From assembly GCA_017634065.1 (NCBI GenBank), contig JAGBOC010000002.1, positions 1-64,000 of the forward strand: a stretch of DNA of 64,000 nt, in the 5' to 3' direction. The notes under the pieces are model-generated. The model searched no databases. It worked only from the letters and a program-made list of their open reading frames with translations, and was not told the DNA's origin. Of this stretch, positions 1 through 6,940 are shown one piece after another. The translations under genes and the position numbers were made by a program. Numbering within the stretch: the stretch's first letter is position 1; each line of letters opens with the position of its first letter. This stretch comes from Lachnospiraceae bacterium. GTDB lineage: Bacteria; Bacillota; Clostridia; Lachnospirales; Lachnospiraceae.

Positions 1-27
1 AAGGTGCGGCTGGATCACCTCCTTTCT
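1..27 (+). rRNA. rrs: 16S ribosomal RNA, 3' end only
   Basis: The window opens inside the universally conserved 3' tail of 16S rRNA. The GGCTGGATCACCTCC stretch ends in the anti-Shine-Dalgarno CCTCC at 18-22. The exact mature 3' end cannot be fixed from the sequence and lies at about 24-27. The rest of the gene is outside the window. It is followed by tRNA-Ile and then 5S, so this is the start of an rRNA group that lacks 23S here. Confidence 0.97.
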
Positions 28-73
28 AAAGGTAAAGTAGGGTTTATGTGTTTATTCTTTTTTCATTGAATAC

Positions 74-147
74 GGAACTATAGCTCAGCTGGTTAGAGCA
101 CACGCCTGATAAGCGTGAGGTCGGTGGTTCGAGTCCACTTGGTTCCA
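74..147 (+). tRNA. tRNA-Ile (anticodon GAT)
   Basis: A full cloverleaf can be folded. The acceptor arm 74-80 pairs with 140-146, with one G-T pair, and A147 is the discriminator. The anticodon stem is 101-105/113-117 with anticodon GAT at 108-110. The T arm contains GGTTCGAGTCC. The 3' CCA is not encoded. It sits 46 bases after the 16S end, the classical 16S spacer position for tRNA-Ile. No tRNA-Ala accompanies it. Confidence 0.97.
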
Positions 148-148
148 T

Positions 149-265
149 TCCGGTTACGATACGACTTAGGGAAACACCCGTTCCCATCCCGAACACGACG
201 GTTAAGCCTAAGACGGCCGAAGATTCTACATTGGTAACGATGTGGTAAAATAGGTGGTAGCCGGT
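149..265 (+). rRNA. rrf: 5S ribosomal RNA
   Basis: The terminal helix is visible: 150-157 (CCGGTTAC) pairs with 257-264 (GTAGCCGG). The hallmark 5S loop CCCGTTCCCATCCCGAACACG lies in between, and the total length is about 116 bases. A run of T residues at 265-270 follows directly and could terminate transcription. The gene begins two bases after tRNA-Ile, where a 23S gene of about 2.9 kb would normally intervene. End points are good to about 2 bases. Confidence 0.95.
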
Positions 266-304
266 TTTTTATTGCAAAAAAAATAATAATTATTATTTGA
301 AATG

Positions 305-313
305 TGATATAAT
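305..313 (+). promoter_or_regulatory. Extended -10 promoter element before the ferredoxin gene
   Basis: TGATATAAT is an extended -10 (TGn-TATAAT) with no convincing -35. It lies about 90 bases upstream of the ATG at 404 and just after the 5S terminator region. The same extended motif precedes rpsO and the alpha-2-macroglobulin gene in this window. Confidence 0.5.
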
Positions 314-403
314 TAGTGTTTGAAATAATTATGTAAGTTTATTTGAAGATTTTTTTAAAAATTGTATAAGTAAAGTATTTAAGTAATGTGTGGGAGGTTT
401 TTG

Positions 404-649
404 ATGGTTATAGAGATTTGCATAGGAAGTTCATGTCATTTGAAAGGTTCAAGAGAACTTGTAGATTTATTCACAACGGAAGTTGAAAAGAGAAACTTGA
501 AAGATAGAGTTTCTCTCAAGGGAAGTTTTTGTAAAGGTAAATGCAATAGAGAAGGTGTGACAATACAGATTGATGATGAACTCTATACTGGTATAACACC
601 AGAAAAGTTTGAAACATTTTTTGAAGAACATGTTGCAACGAAATTGTAA
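404..649 (+). CDS. [2Fe-2S] thioredoxin-like ferredoxin (NuoE C-terminal type)
   Basis: An 81-residue protein matching the thioredoxin-like [2Fe-2S] fold found in NuoE and the HydA-associated small subunits. Cluster ligands are visible as CIGSSC near the N-terminus and CKGKC in the middle, a CX4C...CX3C pattern. The start at 404 is chosen because GGAGG at 393-397 sits 6 bases before it; an in-frame ATG at 386 overlaps that site. It is the first gene of a set with a sensory [FeFe]-hydrogenase homologue 63 bases downstream. A role passing electrons to or from that protein is inferred from position only. Confidence 0.85.
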   Translation: MVIEICIGSSCHLKGSRELVDLFTTEVEKRNLKDRVSLKGSFCKGKCNREGVTIQIDDELYTGITPEKFETFFEEHVATKL

Positions 650-712
650 TTAGAAAAAGTTTTTATAAAAGTTAAAAATGCTCTTTAATAAAAGAGATGA
701 TAGTGAGTGAAT

Positions 713-2383
713 ATGTCAGAATGGATAAAATTAAAAAGTCAGAGTTGTAAAGATTGTTATAAATGTATAAGGCATTGCAGAGTGAAAGCTATAAGGTTTA
801 GCGGAAATCTTGCATATAATGTAGAAAACCTTTGTGTGCTTTGCGGACATTGTTATGTTTCTTGCCCTCAAAATGCAAAAGTTATAGTTAGCGATATGGA
901 AAAGGTAAAAGTTATGCTTCAATCAGATAAGGTTATCGCACTTATATCACCAACTTATCTTGCATACTTTAATACTACTTATAAAGCTTTTAAGGAAGCT
1001 TGTTTAAAACTTGGTTTTGTCGCTATAGAAGAAGAAACATTAGGATATGAAATTGTATTAAAAGAATATGAAAAGATATTAAAAAAAGGCGAGAAAAGTG
1101 TATACATATCATCACAGTGTCATTCTGTCAACCTTATGATACAAAAATATCACAGCAAACTTCTTCCTAATCTAATGGATGTAGTTTCTCCTATGGTAGC
1201 AACAGCTATGGATATAAAGAAAAAGCATCCCGATTATAAAGTAGTGTATATGGGACCTTGTATTGCTAAAAAAGATGAAGCAGAACGATATAATAAACTT
1301 ATAGATGCTGTTTTGATGTTTGATGAAGTTCAAAAAATGTTCACGAAAGATAAGATTACTTTAAATGTAAAATATAAGGATGAAAAAACATTTAAAGCAA
1401 GAGAAGCTGTATCATTTGGCGGAATGGAAAAGATAATCAAAGTTAATGATAAATATGACATTGTAAGTGTAAGTGATGTGGACAGTTGTAGATATGCGAT
1501 GAATGAAATCGAACGAGGTAATATTAAAAATGCTTTCGTTATAATGGATATGTGCAAGAATTCGTGTCTGTCTGGACCAACATTCTTGAAACTCAATCAT
1601 GATAACGAGATTGTTCAAAAAATTAATATGCAAAACCATTATGGCAAAGATGTCTATTCAGATGCAAAATATAGTCATGCAGAACTTGCAAAATACTTTG
1701 ATGAGATTAAACTTGAGTTAAAGAAACCAAGCAAAGAAGAGTTGCAAAGTATACTCGCAAGTATGGGGAAAGATTCTCCTGAAAAGATTTTGAATTGTGG
1801 TGTGTGTGGATATAGCACTTGTGTAAATAAAGCAATAGCAATCTATAATGGTATGGCAGAACCAAGTATGTGCGTGTCATATATGACTGAAAGGGCTGAA
1901 AGTTTTTCTGATAATATTTTGCAAAACTCTCCATTTGCTGTTATAGCAATTAATGACAAGATGGAAGTACAAGTTTTCAATAATAGGGCAAAAAGGCTTT
2001 TCAATATTCATAATGCGAATGACATAATGGGTCATCACTTATCTGAAATTCTTGATACTAAAGATATCGAAAGTTGCTATACGGATGATAAAGATCAATT
2101 TGCAAAAGAACTGTATCTTTCAGAATATGATAAATATATTGAAGAAATAATAGTCCCTGATAAAAAACATAGAAATACTATTATCATCATAAGAGATTTG
2201 TCAGATGTAGTTAATTATAAGAAAAAAATCGAGACAATAGACAAAAATGCTATAGAGATAGCAGATAATGTCATAGAAAAGCAAATGAAAATAGTTCAAG
2301 AAATAGCTTCATTACTTGGTGAAACTACTGCAGAAACTAAAGTTGCACTTACTAAATTAAAGGAGAGCTTAAGTGATGAATAG
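713..2383 (+). CDS. Sensory [FeFe]-hydrogenase-like protein with PAS domain (HydS / group C type)
   Basis: The 556-residue protein begins with two CX2CX2CX3C [4Fe-4S] motifs (residues 12-22 and 41-51). The H-cluster domain follows. L1 is SSQCHS (Cys about 136) instead of TSCCP, L2 is GPCIAKK, and L3 is MDMCKNSC. A further Cys cluster (CGVCGYSTC plus a later Cys) and a PAS domain complete the chain. This architecture matches putative H2- or redox-sensing group C hydrogenases, not catalytic ones. A GTG at 707 is an alternative start; neither has a strong ribosome binding site. The stop overlaps the start of the phosphatase gene by 8 bases, so the two are probably translationally coupled. Confidence 0.88.
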   Translation: MSEWIKLKSQSCKDCYKCIRHCRVKAIRFSGNLAYNVENLCVLCGHCYVSCPQNAKVIVSDMEKVKVMLQSDKVIALISPTYLAYFNTTYKAFKEACLKLGFVAIEEETLGYEIVLKEYEKILKKGEKSVYISSQCHSVNLMIQKYHSKLLPNLMDVVSPMVATAMDIKKKHPDYKVVYMGPCIAKKDEAERYNKLIDAVLMFDEVQKMFTKDKITLNVKYKDEKTFKAREAVSFGGMEKIIKVNDKYDIVSVSDVDSCRYAMNEIERGNIKNAFVIMDMCKNSCLSGPTFLKLNHDNEIVQKINMQNHYGKDVYSDAKYSHAELAKYFDEIKLELKKPSKEELQSILASMGKDSPEKILNCGVCGYSTCVNKAIAIYNGMAEPSMCVSYMTERAESFSDNILQNSPFAVIAINDKMEVQVFNNRAKRLFNIHNANDIMGHHLSEILDTKDIESCYTDDKDQFAKELYLSEYDKYIEEIIVPDKKHRNTIIIIRDLSDVVNYKKKIETIDKNAIEIADNVIEKQMKIVQEIASLLGETTAETKVALTKLKESLSDE

Positions 2384-3548
2384 TTTTTTTCTTGATGTCG
2401 GGTATAAAAGTATTTTTCATTTTGGTGAACAGCTTTGTGGTGACCATGTAAATGTAGCAAATACAGAAGATGGAAAGACAGTCGTAGTTTTAGCAGATGG
2501 ATTAGGTTCTGGAGTAAAGGCAAGTATTCTTTCGACAATAACATCGCAGATGATATCAACTTTACTCTCAAATGGTATAAGTCTTAAAGAAGCAGTTGAA
2601 TCCATATCAAAAACTCTCCCCGTTGATAAACAAAGAGATGTAGCTTATTCTACATTTACGATAGCAGATTTTGATACTGATGGGTACTTAAACATAGTTC
2701 AGTTTGATAATCCAGAAGTAGTGATGCTTCGAGATGGGAAATCATTTGAGTTCCAAAAAGAAAAAATTGTGATAGGAGATAAAACTCTATATCAATCAAA
2801 GATTGAGCTACGTGATGGAGATATGTTTGCAATATTTTCAGATGGTTGCCCATATGCTGGACTTGGTATGAAATATAATTTTGGATTTGGAATGAATGAG
2901 ATTAAAGATTTTCTTGAAGTTTTAAATGCAAGTGGGGCGAATGCGAGAACAGTTGCAACTGATTTTATAGATCATATTAACTTTCTTTATGCTTTTTCAC
3001 CTGGTGATGATGCCACCTGCGTTATTATAAAAGTAAAAAAGAGACAACAAGTAAATGTTGTTTTTGGTCCACCATCTAATAGAGAAGATTGTAATCGTAT
3101 GATGTCTTTGTTTTTCTCGAAAAAAGGCAAACATATAGTTTGTGGTGGAACTACTGCAAAGATTGCTGCTGATTATCTTGGAAAAGAGTTAGAGGTGGAT
3201 TTAAACTTCGTTGAAAGTGATGTGCCACCTATGGGCAAAATTGAAGGAGTAGATTTAGTAACGGAAGGTATTATTACAATGAATAAGGTGAAAGAATATG
3301 CTGAAGATTTTTTGAAAGATAATGTATTATATCAGATATGGGGATATAAAAAAGATGCTGCCAGTATTCTTTCAAGATTACTTTTTGAAGAAGCAACGGA
3401 TATTGATTTTTATGTAGGAAGAGCAATAAATCCAGCTCATCAAAATCCCGATCTACCTATCAATTTTTCTATTAAAATGAATATAGTTAGTGAACTAATG
3501 AATTATCTTAAGAAGATGGGGAAAAATGTAAAAGGAAATTATTTTTAG
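2376..3548 (+). CDS. SpoIIE/PP2C-family serine phosphatase
   Basis: A 390-residue PP2C-type phosphatase domain. Metal-binding and fold motifs are visible: ADGLGSG near residue 45, FSDGCPYAGLG in the middle and SPGDDATC near residue 210. A C-terminal segment of about 170 residues starts GPPSNRE and has no motif I recognise. The start at 2376 is preceded by AGGAG at 2361-2365 and overlaps the sensor gene. Phosphatases of this type sit next to group C sensory hydrogenases in clostridial genomes. A redox or H2 signal turned into protein dephosphorylation is the inferred role; the substrate is unknown. Confidence 0.85.
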   Translation: MNSFFLDVGYKSIFHFGEQLCGDHVNVANTEDGKTVVVLADGLGSGVKASILSTITSQMISTLLSNGISLKEAVESISKTLPVDKQRDVAYSTFTIADFDTDGYLNIVQFDNPEVVMLRDGKSFEFQKEKIVIGDKTLYQSKIELRDGDMFAIFSDGCPYAGLGMKYNFGFGMNEIKDFLEVLNASGANARTVATDFIDHINFLYAFSPGDDATCVIIKVKKRQQVNVVFGPPSNREDCNRMMSLFFSKKGKHIVCGGTTAKIAADYLGKELEVDLNFVESDVPPMGKIEGVDLVTEGIITMNKVKEYAEDFLKDNVLYQIWGYKKDAASILSRLLFEEATDIDFYVGRAINPAHQNPDLPINFSIKMNIVSELMNYLKKMGKNVKGNYF

Positions 3549-3621
3549 ATTTGGGCAAAATCTTGATATTAAAAAATGTAATTTTTTTTGTTTGTAAATT
3601 AATTAGATTGTGAGAAATTAT

Positions 3622-4377
3622 ATGGAAGAAAAAGTAATTTATAAAAGTAAACAAAAGACAATTTATTTAGATGGAGATAAGATTATAAAAGCACATGATG
3701 ATTTATATGATACATCACTTGTGTTAAATGAGGCACTTAATCAATCGAAAGTTTATGAGGCAGGAATTAGTGTGCCAAAGGTTTATGAAGTCAAGAGATA
3801 TAATAATAAACTTGGAATTGTGATGGATTATATAGATGGGGAAAATCTTGAGAACTTAATTATGAATAATCCAAATGGTATTAATAAATATATGGATATA
3901 TTCGTAAGCACATATCACGACTTTACTTCAAATAAAGCATTAAATCTAAACAATTCATATGGAAGAATTAAGAACAAAATATTTTCATCTGAACTTCCAG
4001 CAAATATTAAATATGGATTATTTTATAAACTTCGCGAAATGGAATTTGCTCGAGATGTAATCCATGGAGATTATATCATTTCAAATATAATCATTGACAG
4101 ACAAGGTAGGGCAGTGGTACTTGATTGGGGACATGTCGCTTTTGGAGATAGAAAGCTTGATATGGCTATAACATATGCTCTTTTTGAGTTAAAAGGTCAG
4201 GAAAAATTAGGGGAATTATACATTGATAAGATTTGTGAACTTGAAAAAATTGATAAAGAACAAGTTTTTAGCGAATTAATACTTGCATATATATATATTG
4301 TTGATCGATATGATGAAGATATAAAAAATAAGATTTATAATAAAATCTATGAGATTATAAAGAGTGAAGAGGAATAG
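3622..4377 (+). CDS. Phosphotransferase/kinase-fold protein (APH or Bud32-like)
   Basis: A 251-residue protein with the minimal protein-kinase-like fold of the aminoglycoside phosphotransferase and Bud32 group. The hinge-like VMDYIDGENLE lies near residue 77. The catalytic loop is HGDYIISN (HxDxxxxN), followed by VLDWG with the metal-binding Asp. There is no membrane segment. The start is uncertain: ATG 3622 and GTG 3610 both lack a good Shine-Dalgarno sequence. It lies between the phosphatase and the group-B-like hydrogenase, one base from the latter's start, so it is probably in the same operon. A role opposing the phosphatase is only a positional guess; small-molecule phosphorylation is equally possible. 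Confidence 0.75.
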   Translation: MEEKVIYKSKQKTIYLDGDKIIKAHDDLYDTSLVLNEALNQSKVYEAGISVPKVYEVKRYNNKLGIVMDYIDGENLENLIMNNPNGINKYMDIFVSTYHDFTSNKALNLNNSYGRIKNKIFSSELPANIKYGLFYKLREMEFARDVIHGDYIISNIIIDRQGRAVVLDWGHVAFGDRKLDMAITYALFELKGQEKLGELYIDKICELEKIDKEQVFSELILAYIYIVDRYDEDIKNKIYNKIYEIIKSEEE

Positions 4378-4378
4378 T

Positions 4379-5812
4379 ATGGTGAAGTTTGATTCAAAAG
4401 TGCAGATGCACAAGTTTTTTGTATTAAGAGAAGTTGCGAAACTTGCATTTCAAGATAGACTTGCAGATGAGATAGATAATATACCATTAAAACTTTTTCC
4501 TGATGATAATACAAAAGGATTTCTTGACATTTACAAGATGAGAGAGATAACAAAATTGAGAGTTAAACTTGCTACTGGTGGAAATATATTAAATAAAAAT
4601 GTTGTAGAAGTCATGGAACTTGCATGTGATGAGTGTCCTCTTGAAGGCTATGAAGTAACTAATGCTTGTAGAGGCTGTCTTGCACATAGATGTGAAGAAA
4701 ATTGTAGGTTTGGAGCTATATCATTTGATCAGGATGGTAGAGCACATATTGATCCTGCTAAATGCAAATCTTGTGGAGCATGTAGTAAGGCTTGTCCTTA
4801 TAGTGCAATAAGACAAAATATTAGACCTTGCCGTTCTGCTTGTAAGGTTTCAGCTATGGGATTTAATGAGAAAAAAGCTGCTGAAATTGATAATAACAAA
4901 TGTATTGCATGTGGAGCCTGTGTTTATCAATGTCCATTTGGTGCAATAATGGACAAGTCATATATGTTAAATGCGATTGAACTGATTAAGAACAGTGATA
5001 ATAATAAGAAATATAAAGTATATGCAATTGTAGCACCTGCCATTTCTTCGCAGTTTTCTGATGTGAAACTTGGTCAAGTAATAACTGGCATAAAAAAACT
5101 TGGATTTCATACAGTTATTGAAGTGGCATTTGGTGCAGATATTGTAGCAGAGAAGGAAACTGAAGAATTAGTAGAGAAAGGTTTTCTGACAAGTTCATGT
5201 TGTCCAGCTTTTGTGAAGTTTATAGAGATTAATTTTCCTGATGTTGTAAAAGACATATCAAGTAACTATTCTCCTATGGGAGCAGTAGCAGAGTTTGTAA
5301 AGAGAACAGACCCTACAAGTAAAATTGTATTTATAGGACCATGTATTGCTAAAAAAATGGAAGTAAAAGATACTAAAGCAAAAAAGTATGTTGATGTAGT
5401 TCTTACATTTGAAGAATTAGAGGCATTATTTTCAGCAAAAGATTTTGATCTATCAACATTTGAAGAGGATATACTTGATGATGCATCTTATTATGGGAGA
5501 ATATTTGCAAGAAGTGGTGGTCTTGCAGAAGCAGTTACAGAAGGACTAAAAGAATCAGGTAACGAGAAGTTCACTCTTAAAGCAGAGGTTTGTAATGGAA
5601 TAGAACAATGTAACTTGGCACTATTAAAAAAGAATAAAGGTGTGCTGGATGCTAACTTTATAGAAGGTATGGCTTGTGTAGGGGGATGTATAGGTGGACC
5701 AGGATGTTTAAATCACTCTCCTAAAGACAAAAATGATGTAGATGCATATGGAAAAGAAGCACATGAGAAAAAAATAATGGATGTAACGAAGGTAACAAAG
5801 ATTTTTAAATAA
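4379..5812 (+). CDS. Group-B-like monomeric [FeFe] hydrogenase
   Basis: A 477-residue iron-sulfur protein. An N-terminal Cys-rich region (CDECPLEGYE, CRGCLAHRC) is followed by two ferredoxin motifs (CKSCGACSKACP and CIACGACVYQCP). The H-cluster domain has L1 SSCCPAF, L2 GPCIAKK and L3 MACVGGCIGGPGC. These keep all four H-cluster cysteines, so it may be catalytically competent, unlike the neighbouring sensor-type protein. ATG 4379 follows GAAGAGGA and lies one base after the kinase-fold gene. The maturases HydE, HydF and HydG are not in the window. The physiological direction and electron partner are unknown. Confidence 0.85.
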   Translation: MVKFDSKVQMHKFFVLREVAKLAFQDRLADEIDNIPLKLFPDDNTKGFLDIYKMREITKLRVKLATGGNILNKNVVEVMELACDECPLEGYEVTNACRGCLAHRCEENCRFGAISFDQDGRAHIDPAKCKSCGACSKACPYSAIRQNIRPCRSACKVSAMGFNEKKAAEIDNNKCIACGACVYQCPFGAIMDKSYMLNAIELIKNSDNNKKYKVYAIVAPAISSQFSDVKLGQVITGIKKLGFHTVIEVAFGADIVAEKETEELVEKGFLTSSCCPAFVKFIEINFPDVVKDISSNYSPMGAVAEFVKRTDPTSKIVFIGPCIAKKMEVKDTKAKKYVDVVLTFEELEALFSAKDFDLSTFEEDILDDASYYGRIFARSGGLAEAVTEGLKESGNEKFTLKAEVCNGIEQCNLALLKKNKGVLDANFIEGMACVGGCIGGPGCLNHSPKDKNDVDAYGKEAHEKKIMDVTKVTKIFK

Positions 5813-5962
5813 AATGAAAGATGTGTGTTATTCATCCTTTAATCACTTTGATAAAATGGTCTAATAAGTAAATACAGCAGAAAGCATTAAGATTTAACTT
5901 GAATTTTAATAGTATTTTAATACTTATATATAATATTTATTTTAATTTTATAAGAAATATTG

Positions 5963-5968
5963 TATAAT
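5963..5968 (+). promoter_or_regulatory. -10 element placed 6 bases before a GTG start
   Basis: TATAAT is followed by six bases and then GTG at 5975, so the predicted transcription start coincides with the start codon. No ribosome binding site and no clear -35 are visible. It is one of several such arrangements here. Confidence 0.5.
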
Positions 5969-5974
5969 GTTTTG

Positions 5975-6880
5975 GTGCCAAATAACAAGAAAATTGTAGT
6001 ACTTACTGGCGCAACATCATTTTTGGGTAGAAGTATAGCAAAATATCTTCTGTCTAAGGGTTTTGTTGTGTTTGGAATTGTTAGGCCTGATTCTAACAAT
6101 ATTTTTAAGTTGTCAGATTTAGAAGGTATTCAAATTGTAAAACTTGATTTTGATAAAGTAAAGACAAATGACTTTCTATGTGTAAATGACTTTGAATTAA
6201 GTAAAACAATATCCGAGATGAAAGCGAAAGACTATGATATTACTTTTTTACATTTTGGATGGGGAAGTACTCTTGACAGAAGTAATTTTATGAAGCAAAT
6301 GCTAAATGTTGATATGAGTATGAAGGTATTGGAGTTTGCTAAAATACTTGGTGCAAGAAGATTTATATTTGCAGGTTCTCAAGCAGAAATGAGCGAAAGT
6401 GCATACGGACTTGCGAAAAAACAGTTTGCTACATATGCTGAAAATGATTTAAAGAATAGCAAGATGAGTTTTATACATTTAAGGATTTTTTCTATATATG
6501 GTGAGGACGATCGAGACTCATCTCTTATTATGACTTTATTAAAATCTTGTAAAGAAAACAAAGATATTTCTCTTAGTTCTTGCAATTATGATTGGAACTT
6601 TTTATATATAGATGACTTTGTAAAAATTATTTATAAAATGATAGAAAAGAATGTAAAAAGTGGTACATATGATATAGCAAGTGGCGATACTAGGATTTTG
6701 AAAGAGTATGTAGAAGAAGCTCATAGGGTGCTAAAAGCAAAAAATAAACTTAATTTTGGAGCACTGCTTGACAGCACAGAGAAATTTGCTATACCCAATA
6801 TAAATGATATTATAAAATCTATTGGAAAAATTAAGTTCACAACATTTGCTGATGGAATAAAAAATATGATGAAAATGTAA
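5975..6880 (+). CDS. NAD(P)-dependent epimerase/dehydratase (extended SDR)
   Basis: A 301-residue extended short-chain dehydrogenase/reductase. The Rossmann motif GATSFLG is near the N-terminus. The catalytic YxxxK is seen as YGLAKKQF (Tyr, then Lys three residues later), with the Ser-rich FAGSQAEMSES before it. The sugar-nucleotide epimerase-like C-terminal half includes NFLYIDDFVK. The substrate cannot be read from the sequence. The start is GTG 5975 by choice, because it follows TATAAT by six bases and fits the expected N-terminus just before the beta strand; TTG 5960 is open in frame but overlaps the -10. No Shine-Dalgarno sequence is present. It stands alone between the hydrogenase island and uvrA. 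Confidence 0.75.
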   Translation: MPNNKKIVVLTGATSFLGRSIAKYLLSKGFVVFGIVRPDSNNIFKLSDLEGIQIVKLDFDKVKTNDFLCVNDFELSKTISEMKAKDYDITFLHFGWGSTLDRSNFMKQMLNVDMSMKVLEFAKILGARRFIFAGSQAEMSESAYGLAKKQFATYAENDLKNSKMSFIHLRIFSIYGEDDRDSSLIMTLLKSCKENKDISLSSCNYDWNFLYIDDFVKIIYKMIEKNVKSGTYDIASGDTRILKEYVEEAHRVLKAKNKLNFGALLDSTEKFAIPNINDIIKSIGKIKFTTFADGIKNMMKM

Positions 6881-6927
6881 ACTCAATAATTTGCATATAC
6901 GATAAAACATATTTTAAAGATAAATAT

Positions 6928-6933
6928 TATAAT
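6928..6933 (+). promoter_or_regulatory. -10 element placed 7 bases before the uvrA ATG
   Basis: TATAAT ends at 6933 and the ATG of uvrA is at 6941, leaving seven bases. The expected start of transcription falls at or one base before the ATG. No Shine-Dalgarno sequence lies between. The -35 is not convincing. Confidence 0.45.
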
Positions 6934-6940
6934 ATTTGAA

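Noticed and set aside
5821..5845. Possible terminator after the group-B-like hydrogenase
   Set aside because: The stem is interrupted by a bulge and there is only a three-base T run, so support is poor.
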